Source: Oxalobacteraceae bacterium OTU3CAMAD1 (GTDB lineage: Bacteria; Pseudomonadota; Gammaproteobacteria; Burkholderiales; Burkholderiaceae_D). Taken from it: a stretch of 64,000 nt of DNA. Below are positions 1 to 7,418 of this stretch, piece by piece. How positions within the stretch are numbered: the first letter of the stretch is position 1; each line of letters starts with the position of its first letter. The notes beneath the pieces were generated by a model. It was given only the letters and a program-made list of their open reading frames with translations. It did no database searches and was not told the origin of the DNA. A program made the translations under genes and the position numbers. The stretch spans positions 3,162,001-3,226,000 of the forward strand of contig CP099650.1 of NCBI GenBank assembly GCA_024123915.1, given 5' to 3'.

Positions 1-1845
1 CTGACCTTGCTGGAGCATGACGACCAGCGCGCCGTGCTGCGCTTCGCCGTCACCGACACCGGCATCGGCATCGCCGAGGAAAAGCTGCAGCACATCTTTT
101 CCGCCTTCAGCCAGGCCGACACCTCGACCACGCGGCGCTTCGGCGGCTCCGGCCTGGGACTGACCATCTGCCGTTATCTGGTGGAGCACATGGGCGGCGA
201 GATCGGCGTGACCAGCACGCCGGGGAGCGGCAGCGAGTTCTGGTTCACCATCCCCTTCGAGTGCGTGGCCGCCGGCCATGTCGAACCGGCCGAGTTGAGC
301 AACCTCGATGTGCTGGTGGTCGACGACAGCGACATCTCGCGCGACAATATCGCGCTGATGGCGCGCGCCTTGGGGTGGCGCGCCAGCCAGGCCGTGTCCG
401 GCGCGCTGGCGCTGGATTGCGTGCACCAGCGCCACCTGGCCGCCGGCGGCTTCGACGCGCTGCTGCTGGACTGGCAGATGCCGGGCATGGACGGCATGCA
501 GCTGGCGCGCCAGATCCGCGCCAGCTATCCGGACGACGCCCAGCCGGTGCTGATGATGGTGACCGCGTATGCCCGCGACGAGTTGCTGCGGCACGACGAC
601 ATCGGGCTGGTCGACGGCATCCTGACCAAGCCGGTGACCAGCTCCTGCCTGTACAACGCGCTGGCGAAGGCGCAGGCGCGGCGGCGCCAGGGCGCGCGGG
701 GCGACAGCGCGCCGGAGCGGTCGGCCAGCATGCGCATTGCCGGCGTGCGGGTGCTGGTGACCGATGACAGCGACATCAACCGCGAGGTGGCCTCGCGCAT
801 CCTGAGCGCGGAAGGGGCCACGGTGAGCCTGGCCTGCGACGGCCGCGAGGCGGTCGACTGGCTGCTGCGGAACCCGGACGCGGTCGATATCGTGCTGATG
901 GATGTGCAGATGCCCGTGATGGACGGTTACGAGGCGACGCGGATGCTGCGCCAGTCGCCGCTGTTCGACGACCTGCCGATCGTGGCGCTGACGGCGGGCG
1001 CCTTCAAGAGCCAGCAGGAGGAGGCGCGGGCGGCCGGCATGGACGCGTTTGTCGCCAAGCCGTTCAATGTCGATGAACTGATGGAGGTGGTTCGGAGCCT
1101 CGCGCGCGGCGCATCGGCGCGCAACGCGCCGGCGGATGCGCAGGCGCCCGGCCTGGCCTCGCCCTCGCCGGCGGCGCTGGAGATGGCGTCGACGCCACCG
1201 CCTTTACCTTCGGTCGCGCCGCTGGCCGGCATCGACATCGAGCGCGCGCGCCTGGTATGGAGCGAGTGGGAGCCTTACAGCGCGGTGCTTGGCCGCTTCG
1301 CCGACGACTACGGCGACGTCGCCGACCGGCTCGATGCGGAACTGGCGGCCCGGGGCACGGCCGGCATGGACGCCTTGTGCCATCAACTGAAAGGGGTGGC
1401 CGGCAATCTGGCGTTGCCGGAGATATCCCGGCTGGCGGGGGAGCTGCAAAAGGCGGCCACGCACGGCGGCGACGCCGCCGGGTTGATCGCGCAATTGCGC
1501 GGCGCGCTGGCCACGGCGCTGGAATCGATCGCCGCGCTGGCGTCGCAGGTGGAACGCGGCGCGGCGGCACGGGCGGCGCCGCCCACGGCCGCCAGGATCG
1601 CGGCGGACGACGCGCCCCGGTCCTCCCCATCCACCGAGGAACTGCTGGCCGCCTTGCTCGCATGCCTGGACCAGGACAACCCCGACGTCGCGGTGCCGTT
1701 GTTGGCGGAGTTGGCGCCGATGCTGCCGGCGGACGCGGTAGCGGCCGTGCGTTCGCGGCTGGACCAGTTTGACTTTCGCGGCGCCGAGGCCGAGGTGCGG
1801 GCGCTGATCGCACTGGCGCCGGGCGGCGCGGGGGAGGCGCGATGA
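1..1845 (+). CDS. Hybrid sensor histidine kinase, C-terminal part (HATPase-REC-REC-Hpt), 5' end outside window
   Basis: The reading frame is open from base 1, so the sensor and dimerisation domains lie outside the window. Numbering from the TTG codon at base 7, the C-terminal half of an HATPase_c domain comes first, with DTGIGI (G1), an F box and GGSGLGLTI (G2). Two receiver domains follow, at about residues 100-220 (phosphoacceptor Asp155 in LLLDWQMPG) and 247-365 (Asp299 in LMDVQMPVMDG, conserved Lys in AKPF). A histidine phosphotransfer domain has His459 in the motif CHQLKGVAGN. This is the usual layout of an unorthodox phosphorelay kinase of the BarA/EvgS kind. The stop overlaps the start of the next gene by 4 bases (ATGA), so the kinase and the c-di-GMP-type output protein are probably co-translated and may be signalling partners. 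The input signal cannot be judged from this part. Confidence 0.93.
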   Translation: MTLLEHDDQRAVLRFAVTDTGIGIAEEKLQHIFSAFSQADTSTTRRFGGSGLGLTICRYLVEHMGGEIGVTSTPGSGSEFWFTIPFECVAAGHVEPAELSNLDVLVVDDSDISRDNIALMARALGWRASQAVSGALALDCVHQRHLAAGGFDALLLDWQMPGMDGMQLARQIRASYPDDAQPVLMMVTAYARDELLRHDDIGLVDGILTKPVTSSCLYNALAKAQARRRQGARGDSAPERSASMRIAGVRVLVTDDSDINREVASRILSAEGATVSLACDGREAVDWLLRNPDAVDIVLMDVQMPVMDGYEATRMLRQSPLFDDLPIVALTAGAFKSQQEEARAAGMDAFVAKPFNVDELMEVVRSLARGASARNAPADAQAPGLASPSPAALEMASTPPPLPSVAPLAGIDIERARLVWSEWEPYSAVLGRFADDYGDVADRLDAELAARGTAGMDALCHQLKGVAGNLALPEISRLAGELQKAATHGGDAAGLIAQLRGALATALESIAALASQVERGAAARAAPPTAARIAADDAPRSSPSTEELLAALLACLDQDNPDVAVPLLAELAPMLPADAVAAVRSRLDQFDFRGAEAEVRALIALAPGGAGEAR

Positions 1846-4487
1846 CAGCGCCCATCCTCATCATTGACGACGAACCGAGCAACCTCGCCACGCTGCGCGC
1901 CATCCTCGGGCAGGACCACGTGCTGGCGTTCGCGCGCAACGGCGCCGAAGGCTTGGCGGCGGCGCGCAAGCACAAGCCGGCGCTGATCCTGCTGGACGTG
2001 CAGATGCCCGACATGGACGGCTATACCGTCTGCCGCCAGCTCAAGGCGCAGGCCGACACCAGCGACATCCCGGTGATCTTCGTCTCGGCCATGAGCGAGG
2101 TGGTCGACGAGGCGGCCGGTTTCGCCTGCGGCGCCGTGGACTACATCGTCAAGCCGGTGTCGCCGGCGCTGGTGCGCGCCCGCGTGCGCACCCACCTGTC
2201 GCTGGTCAACGCCAACCGGCTGGCCCACTATGTGCGCGAACTGGAATCGCACCAGCAGAAAATCGCAAGACTCAGTCGTATCAAGACCGTCCTGAGCGGC
2301 ATCAATTCGGCGGTGATACGCATCCGCGACCGCGCCGCGCTGTATGACGAGGCCTGCCGCGTCGCCGCCGAGGACGGCGGCTTCGACACGGCGTGGATCG
2401 CCCTGCGAGACGGCGACGGCGGCGGCATGCGCGCCGCCGCTTGGCGCGGCACCGATGCGGAACGGCTCGAGCGGCTGCTGCAAGCGATGGCGCTCGAACC
2501 GAGCGATGAACTGAGCGTGCCACGGCGCGCGCTGGCGCAGGCGCGCGCGGTCTGCTGCAACGACCTGCGCGCCCCGGGGCAGGAGGGGGCGGCCTGCCGC
2601 GACGCGCGCGAACACGGCTTCCTGTCGCTGACGGCGATACCGCTGATGCAGGGGACTGCGGCGGCCGGGGTGATGGTGCTGTACGCGCGCGACGCCGGCT
2701 ATTTCGACGCCGAGGAGCTGATGCTGCTGGACGATCTGGCCGGCGACATTTCCTTCGCCATGGAGTACATTGCGCAGGAGGAGCGCGTCAACTACCTGTC
2801 CTATTACGACCCGGTGACCGGGTTGCCGAACCAGGCGCTGTTCCACGACCGGCTGGGCCAGATCATCCAGTCCGGCAAGCACGAGGGCGGCCACGCCTTC
2901 GTCTTCATGATCAACCTGGACCGCTTCAAGCGCCTCAACGACACGCTCGGCTCCCGGGTCGGGGACCAGGTGCTGCGCATCGTCGCGCAGCGCCTGGTCG
3001 ACGGCCTGGGGCGCCCGTGCACAGTGGCGCGGCTGGCCGGCGACAGCTACGTCGTCGCCGGCGCCTGCGGCGCCAACGAGAATTTGCTGCCGGTGATCGA
3101 GCACGCGGCCGAATTGATCGGCCAACCGGCGCAGGTGGACGGCAACGACATTCGTCTGAGCGTCCACGGCGGCATCGCCAGCTATCCGCGCGACGGCGCC
3201 GACGCCGAGACGGTGTTCCGCCACGCCGAGGCGGCGCTCAAACAGGCCAAGGCAAGCGGCGAGCGGCTGTCGTTTTATTCGCCCCAGTTGAACGCGGCGA
3301 TGATCGCCAAGCTCGAACTGGAAACCATGCTGCGCCGGGCCAGCGAGCAGCGCCAGTTCGTCATGTACTACCAGCCCAAGGTCGACCTGCGCACCGGCCG
3401 CGTAGCCGCCGCCGAGGCCCTGATACGCTGGATACACCCGGAGCGCGGCATGGTGCCGCCGGCGCAGTTCATCCCGCTGGCCGAGGAGAGCGGCCTGATA
3501 CTCGATATCGGCACCTGGGTGATCGCCGACGTCTGCGCCCAGCAGGCCGCGTGGGCGGCGGACGGCGTGCCGGTGGTGCCGGTGGCGATCAACCTGTCGG
3601 CCCTGCAGTTCGGCCAGGGCGACCTGGCCGCGCAACTGGCGGACCGGTTGGCGGCGCATGGCCTGAGCAGCAATCTGATCGAGCTGGAACTGACCGAGTC
3701 GCTGGTGATGCACGATCCGGCCGGCGCCGAGAAAACCATGCGCCAGCTGCGCGCCCTGGGGCTGCAGCTGTCGCTGGACGATTTCGGCACCGGCTATTCG
3801 TCGCTGGCGCACCTGAAGCGCTTCCCGTTCAACAGCGTCAAGATCGACCGCGCCTTCATCACCGACATCACCACCAATCCAGACGACGCGGCGATTGCCT
3901 CGGCCATCATCGCCATGTCGCACAATCTGCGCATGCTGGTCATCGCCGAAGGGGTGGAGACGGCGGCGCAATTCGAACAGTTGCGCCTCAAGGGCTGCGA
4001 CCAGATCCAGGGCTATTATTTCAGCCCGGCGGTGCCGGCGACTGCGTTCGAGGCCATGCTGCGCGCCGACACGCATATCGACCTGTCGTCGACGGCGGAG
4101 GTGCGCGAGCTGACGCTGTTGATTGTCGATAGCGAGGCGTCGCTGGTGTCGGCCGTCAAGCGCGCCTTGCGTTCGGAAGGCTACCGCATCGTCACGGCGG
4201 GCAGCGCGGAAGAGGCGCTCGATGTGCTGGCGCGCGTGCCGGTGCAGGTGATCCTGTGCGAGCACCGGCTGCCGGGCATGAACGGGCCGAAGTTCCTGGC
4301 CATCGCCACCCGGCTGTATCCCGACACCATGCGCTTGATATTGAGCGGTTACACGGAGTTGGAGTCGGTGCTGGAGGCGGTCAATCGCGGCGAAATCTAC
4401 CGCTTCCTCACCAAGCCCTGGGACGATGTGCAACTGCGGCAAAACATACGGGATGCGTTCAAGCGGCACCAGCCGACGTTGCCCTGA
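1842..4487 (+). CDS. REC-GAF-GGDEF-EAL-REC response regulator, probable c-di-GMP phosphodiesterase
   Basis: An 881-residue protein of five modules. The N-terminal receiver (residues 3-118) has phosphoacceptor Asp52 in LLDVQMPDMDG. A GAF-like region spans about 150-310. The GGDEF domain (about 318-480) is degenerate: AGDSY at 399-403 replaces GGDEF, so cyclase activity is unlikely. The EAL domain (about 490-740) keeps EAL at 525-527, LDDFGTGYSS and IAEGVET, which argues for phosphodiesterase activity. The C-terminal receiver (about 756-875) resembles those of RpfG-type regulators, but Glu807 occupies the phosphoacceptor position (ILCEHRLPG) and its acidic pocket reads VDSE. The start codon overlaps the kinase stop (ATGA), so the kinase is the obvious donor for Asp52. 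The likely output is lowered c-di-GMP. Family assignment is firm; activity is inferred from motifs. Confidence 0.93.
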   Translation: MTAPILIIDDEPSNLATLRAILGQDHVLAFARNGAEGLAAARKHKPALILLDVQMPDMDGYTVCRQLKAQADTSDIPVIFVSAMSEVVDEAAGFACGAVDYIVKPVSPALVRARVRTHLSLVNANRLAHYVRELESHQQKIARLSRIKTVLSGINSAVIRIRDRAALYDEACRVAAEDGGFDTAWIALRDGDGGGMRAAAWRGTDAERLERLLQAMALEPSDELSVPRRALAQARAVCCNDLRAPGQEGAACRDAREHGFLSLTAIPLMQGTAAAGVMVLYARDAGYFDAEELMLLDDLAGDISFAMEYIAQEERVNYLSYYDPVTGLPNQALFHDRLGQIIQSGKHEGGHAFVFMINLDRFKRLNDTLGSRVGDQVLRIVAQRLVDGLGRPCTVARLAGDSYVVAGACGANENLLPVIEHAAELIGQPAQVDGNDIRLSVHGGIASYPRDGADAETVFRHAEAALKQAKASGERLSFYSPQLNAAMIAKLELETMLRRASEQRQFVMYYQPKVDLRTGRVAAAEALIRWIHPERGMVPPAQFIPLAEESGLILDIGTWVIADVCAQQAAWAADGVPVVPVAINLSALQFGQGDLAAQLADRLAAHGLSSNLIELELTESLVMHDPAGAEKTMRQLRALGLQLSLDDFGTGYSSLAHLKRFPFNSVKIDRAFITDITTNPDDAAIASAIIAMSHNLRMLVIAEGVETAAQFEQLRLKGCDQIQGYYFSPAVPATAFEAMLRADTHIDLSSTAEVRELTLLIVDSEASLVSAVKRALRSEGYRIVTAGSAEEALDVLARVPVQVILCEHRLPGMNGPKFLAIATRLYPDTMRLILSGYTELESVLEAVNRGEIYRFLTKPWDDVQLRQNIRDAFKRHQPTLP

Positions 4488-4590
4488 TCGCGGGCGGGGG
4501 AGTAAAAAATGGAATGTATTTGCAAAACGCCATGCTAATATCGCTGCCGATTTACCATGCGAAAACACAATAACATTCTTTGGAGACTAC

Positions 4591-5259
4591 ATGACTGCAT
4601 TTAAAACGCTGACCGCCAACGCTTTGCTGGCCTGCGGCGCCATCCTCGCCGTCCAGGCCCAGGCCCACGCCACGATCGTGGATTTTGAAGACGTGCCGGC
4701 CTATATCGAGGAAGATTTTTCCTCGAACGGCTTCGATTTTGTTCTGGCCGGGGAGGGGGCTACCGTCACCCCCACGGGTACATTCTGCGGTCCGCAATGC
4801 CCGGACAACGGCACCCAGTATGTCGTCGCGCCCTATGGCACGGACTCGGCGTCGCTGACGATGACGAAGACCGGTGGCGGCGTGTTCGGCCTGTCCGGCT
4901 TCGACGGCGCCGGCGGCTTCAACTTCGGCGAAGGCTCCACCTTCATCCCCAATCAGATCGACGTGACCGGCGTGCTGGCGGGCGGCGGAACCGTGTACCA
5001 ATCCTTCCAGATCGATAAATCGACGGGCAGCAGCGGCGGTCTCAATTTCACGTCGTATGCCTTCTCGTCGAGCTTCAGCAACCTGGTGTCGGTCCGCTTC
5101 AGCAGCAGCGGCAGCGCGATCTCCGACTTCAACGGTTTCTCGGTCGATAACGTCAACGCCACAGCCGTCACGGCCGTTCCCGAAGCGGAAACCTACGCCA
5201 TGCTGTTGGCTGGCCTTGGCATGATGGGCTTCGCGGCACGTCGCCGCCGCAAAGCCTAA
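4591..5259 (+). CDS. PEP-CTERM sorting domain protein, secreted
   Basis: A 222-residue exported protein. It has an N-terminal signal peptide (hydrophobic stretch, probable cleavage after AQAHA near residue 26) and a C-terminal PEP-CTERM anchor: VPEAETYAMLLAGLG, a hydrophobic helix and an RRRR tail. The middle is rich in Gly, Ser and Phe with no recognisable catalytic motif. PEP-CTERM proteins are processed by exosortase (EpsH) and released to the surface or an exopolysaccharide matrix; no exosortase gene lies in the window. ATG 4591 is chosen because GGAGA precedes it at 4582-4586 and it begins a clean signal peptide; the frame is open further upstream but lacks one. It follows the c-di-GMP protein by about 100 bases on the same strand. 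The function of the mature domain is unknown. Confidence 0.88.
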   Translation: MTAFKTLTANALLACGAILAVQAQAHATIVDFEDVPAYIEEDFSSNGFDFVLAGEGATVTPTGTFCGPQCPDNGTQYVVAPYGTDSASLTMTKTGGGVFGLSGFDGAGGFNFGEGSTFIPNQIDVTGVLAGGGTVYQSFQIDKSTGSSGGLNFTSYAFSSSFSNLVSVRFSSSGSAISDFNGFSVDNVNATAVTAVPEAETYAMLLAGLGMMGFAARRRRKA

Positions 5260-5309
5260 CGCGGTTCGCGCGCGCGGCGAACCGGCTGGAATCCCGGTAA
5301 GGTTGGGAT

Positions 5310-5783
5310 CTATTCGGTTTGCGATCGCGTCGCCAGCGCCACGATCGCGGCGCCGGCGGCGACGATGAGCGCGTCTTCAATCAGTCCGCTGCGGGTTTGG
5401 CCGATGCTCGCCATGGCCCGCTTGCGGCCCGCCAGCGTCAGATAGGCGAGGGGTACGGCGGTTGCCACCGCGACCGCCGCGCCGGTTTTCTCCTTGCCCT
5501 CGGGCGCCAGGGCCGCACCAGCAATCCCGGCGCTCGCCACCCTTGCCAGCAATCCCAAAAAGACGGTCCGGTCAGGCGCCGTCTTCATCTTGTCCCCCAG
5601 TAGTTCACCCGCCCCCATGGCCAATGCGCCGTACTTGAACAACGGGCGATCCAAAAGTACCAGTTTTCCGCTGGTGTGACGGTGCGCGAGACGTGCTGCC
5701 GAAATGGTGGCCATCGGTGTCATCGATCGTGCACTCGCGACGGCGCCGATCAAAGCGGAAGGAAGCAGGCTGCTAAGTTTCAT
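5310..5783 (-). CDS. Small DUF4126-like membrane protein
   Basis: A 157-residue hydrophobic protein. It starts with a probable membrane segment followed by ASARSMTPMA, then GELLGDKMKTAPDR, an Arg/Gly/Ala-rich helix, and a C-terminal helix after LIEDALIVAAG. The conserved pattern (ARS..P, E..GDK...PDR, IED.L) resembles the DUF4126 family of integral membrane proteins, whose function is not established. About four membrane segments are visible. It converges with the PEP-CTERM gene, leaving a 50-base gap, and its promoter side faces the insertion sequence. ATG 5783 is preceded by AGGAGT. Family assignment is by motif memory and moderately sure. Confidence 0.75.
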   Translation of the reverse strand: MKLSSLLPSALIGAVASARSMTPMATISAARLAHRHTSGKLVLLDRPLFKYGALAMGAGELLGDKMKTAPDRTVFLGLLARVASAGIAGAALAPEGKEKTGAAVAVATAVPLAYLTLAGRKRAMASIGQTRSGLIEDALIVAAGAAIVALATRSQTE

Positions 5784-5943
5784 CTTGTGACTCCTGGTTG
5801 GTCGAGATTGTTGATTCCGGTAATCCGTGCCAGGAAAAGTCTAGCATTCGCGCGGGGCATTACGGCGCGCGGCGGAACGGTCATCCGTCGCGTTGGGTGC
5901 GGTAAGCCACCATACGGATGAGGCTGTGTCCGAATGTCGGACC

Positions 5944-5968
5944 TGAGGTGTTCCGGGTTTCGCGGACA
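5944..5968. repeat. Terminal inverted repeat of the IS3 element, orfB side
   Basis: Read inward on the plus strand it begins TGAGGTGTTCCGGG and ends GGACA. It matches the opposite end at 19 of 25 positions. The stop codon of orfB begins two bases inside it. Confidence 0.88.
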
Positions 5969-5969
5969 G

Positions 5970-6836
5970 TTAATGAAGCACACGAAACTGCGCTTCAAAG
6001 GATGCAGGCGTTTGATAGCCCAAGGTCTGATGCAAGCGCATCCGATTGTAGTACACCTCGATGTAATCGCGAACCACGCCCAGGGCCTCGGCTCTCGTTG
6101 AAAAGAGTTGCCTATGCATGGTTTCGTTTTTCAGGTTTGAAAAGAAGCTTTCCGCCACGGCATTGTCCCAACAATTGCCTTTGCGACTCATGCTCGGCAG
6201 CGCCCCGTGTTTGGCTAGCAGGTTGCGGTAGTCGGCGCAGCCGTACACGGAGCCTTGGTCGCTGTGGAAGATGATCCCGGGCGCAGGTCGCCGGTGTTCC
6301 ATCGCCATGGACAACGCCGCCATCGGTAACGTGGCCGCCTGCCTGGTGTCCGTCGACCAGCCCACCACCCGGCGTGCGAACAAGTCCAGTACCACGGCCA
6401 GATGCAAGAATCCCTCTTTAGTGCGCAGCACTGTCATATCGCCGACCCACACCTGGTTCGGAGCGCCGACCTGAAAGGCGCGCTTGACCAAGTCCGGCGC
6501 TGGTGGCAGCACCCGTTCTTTCGCCTTGCTGGCGCGAAAACGCTTGGCGCGGGTAGTTTGTATGCCCTCCAGCTTTCTCAGCCTGGCCACGCGGTGTTTT
6601 CCACAACAGATGCCTGCGCTATTGAGCAGGCGCCACGTTTTCAATATCCCGGGTGCCGAGCGGTGGCGCATATGGATCTTGACGATCTCTTGGCGCATGG
6701 CCAGATCTTCCCGGCTTCGCAGGCTCGGCGGTGCCGTCTTGAAGGCGTAGTAGCCGCTGCGGCCCACGTCGAGCGCCAGACACAGCGCTTTGACTGAAAA
6801 CTCGCTTCGATGCTCGTCGATGACGGCGTACTTCAC
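5970..6836 (-). CDS. IS3-family transposase OrfB (DDE integrase domain)
   Basis: A 288-residue frame holding an HTH_21-like N-terminal part (YYAFK...) and an rve integrase core. The DDE triad is visible as Asp in VWVGDMTVL, Asp in FHSDQGSVY and Glu in DNAVAESFF. It ends with the usual YNRMRLHQTLGYQTP motif. The first codon of this frame is GTG at 6836, overlapping the orfA stop, but the frame is also open upstream to the A6G heptamer at 6866-6872. The functional product is therefore expected to be the OrfAB fusion made by -1 frameshifting. No internal stop or deletion is seen. Confidence 0.95.
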   Translation of the reverse strand: MKYAVIDEHRSEFSVKALCLALDVGRSGYYAFKTAPPSLRSREDLAMRQEIVKIHMRHRSAPGILKTWRLLNSAGICCGKHRVARLRKLEGIQTTRAKRFRASKAKERVLPPAPDLVKRAFQVGAPNQVWVGDMTVLRTKEGFLHLAVVLDLFARRVVGWSTDTRQAATLPMAALSMAMEHRRPAPGIIFHSDQGSVYGCADYRNLLAKHGALPSMSRKGNCWDNAVAESFFSNLKNETMHRQLFSTRAEALGVVRDYIEVYYNRMRLHQTLGYQTPASFEAQFRVLH

Positions 6837-7192
6837 TTCTTGAGGCGAGTTAAGTACGCATCTAACTTTTTTAGGATGGCCAGCTCCTGTTCGGCCTTGG
6901 CCAGTTGGCGACGCAGTTGCTCGACCTCGCTCAATTCACTGACCGCAGGACGACCTGGCGAGCGCAATTGGCCGCCAGATGGCTGCTCTTCGAGCTGCTT
7001 GGCCCATTTGTAGAGCTGATTACGACGCAAACCAAGCTCCAACGCCAAGGCCGTCGCGCTCTGCTTGTCATCATGTAGCCGGGAGATCGCAGCGCGCTTG
7101 AATTCATCCGTAAACACGGCCCGCTGCTTCGGCACCGGCTCCGCCGATGTCGGAATGATCTCTCGTTTGGAAGGTGACTGTTTCTTTTCCAT
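6833..7192 (-). CDS. IS3-family transposase OrfA (helix-turn-helix, leucine zipper)
   Basis: A 119-residue protein with a helix-turn-helix of the HTH_Tnp_1 type (DEFKRAAISRLHDDKQSATALALELGL split over residues 29-55, then NQLYKWAKQ). A C-terminal coiled coil (SEVEQLRRQLAKAEQELAIL) typically mediates OrfA/OrfAB dimerisation. It binds the IS ends in known family members. ATG 7192 opens the frame inside the inverted repeat at 7229-7253. Its 3' end contains the slippery heptamer. Confidence 0.94.
   Translation of the reverse strand: MEKKQSPSKREIIPTSAEPVPKQRAVFTDEFKRAAISRLHDDKQSATALALELGLRRNQLYKWAKQLEEQPSGGQLRSPGRPAVSELSEVEQLRRQLAKAEQELAILKKLDAYLTRLKK
6866..6872 (-). other. Programmed -1 frameshift heptamer of the IS3 transposase
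   Basis: On the minus strand orfA reads CTA AAA AAG, giving the canonical A AAA AAG slippery heptamer. After a -1 slip the frame continues without a stop (V R C V L N S P Q E V K Y A V) straight into OrfB. This is the standard way IS3 elements make the OrfAB transposase. Confidence 0.88.
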
Positions 7193-7228
7193 GAATATCC
7201 TCTCAGGACGTATTGTCCTCTATTTGGA

Positions 7229-7253
7229 TGTCCATGAAACCCGGGCTATCTCA
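7229..7253. repeat. Terminal inverted repeat of the IS3 element, orfA side
   Basis: Read inward on the minus strand it begins TGAGATAGCCCGGG and ends GGACA. It is the partner of the repeat at 5944-5968, followed outward by ACC, the target duplication. Confidence 0.88.
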
Positions 7254-7279
7254 ACCTGACCCCCGTCGGTTTTGGTGAT

Positions 7280-7347
7280 CGATACTCTTTTTGGTATCGA
7301 AAACCCGAAAAAATTGATTGGTTTGTTTTTTGCTCAGCCCCTAAGAT
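7280..7347 (+). promoter_or_regulatory. Arabinose-locus promoter P0 with inverted-repeat operator
   Basis: An inverted repeat CGATAC-N8-GTATCG (7280-7299, extended by T/A on each side) lies 18 bases before TTGGTT (-35, 7318-7323), which is 18 bases before TAAGAT (-10, 7342-7347). The same spacing occurs at 13728 and 26225. The operator centre falls near -64, where LysR activators usually bind. It drives the TonB receptor gene starting at 7419. Confidence 0.8.
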
Positions 7348-7418
7348 GAAATCCGAAAGTTGCACCCCAGCGTGGCAACTCTCCCATAAGACAGATAACA
7401 GACAAACACTGGAGACCT

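Larger units (their letters stand above)
5944..7253 (-). mobile_element. Complete IS3-family insertion sequence
   Basis: A 1310-bp element bounded by 25-bp imperfect inverted repeats (19 of 25 matching; core CCGGGTTTC followed by GGACA) and flanked on both sides by the direct repeat ACC (5941-5943 and 7254-7256), a 3-bp target duplication typical of IS3-family insertion. It carries orfA and orfB on the minus strand with an intact frameshift signal, so it looks capable of transposition. Its right end lies 26 bases upstream of the arabinose-locus operator at 7280. Confidence 0.93.

Noticed and set aside
1383..4568. Open frame of about 1060 codons on the minus strand, opposite the kinase and c-di-GMP genes
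   Set aside because: It is a GC-rich antisense shadow: compositionally biased, no domain, and it overlaps well-supported genes. The same holds for long antisense frames at 7818-10187, 16326-19730, 19998-22712, 24409-26217, 27331-28920, 35173-37431, 37432-39192 and 55173-57137 (plus).
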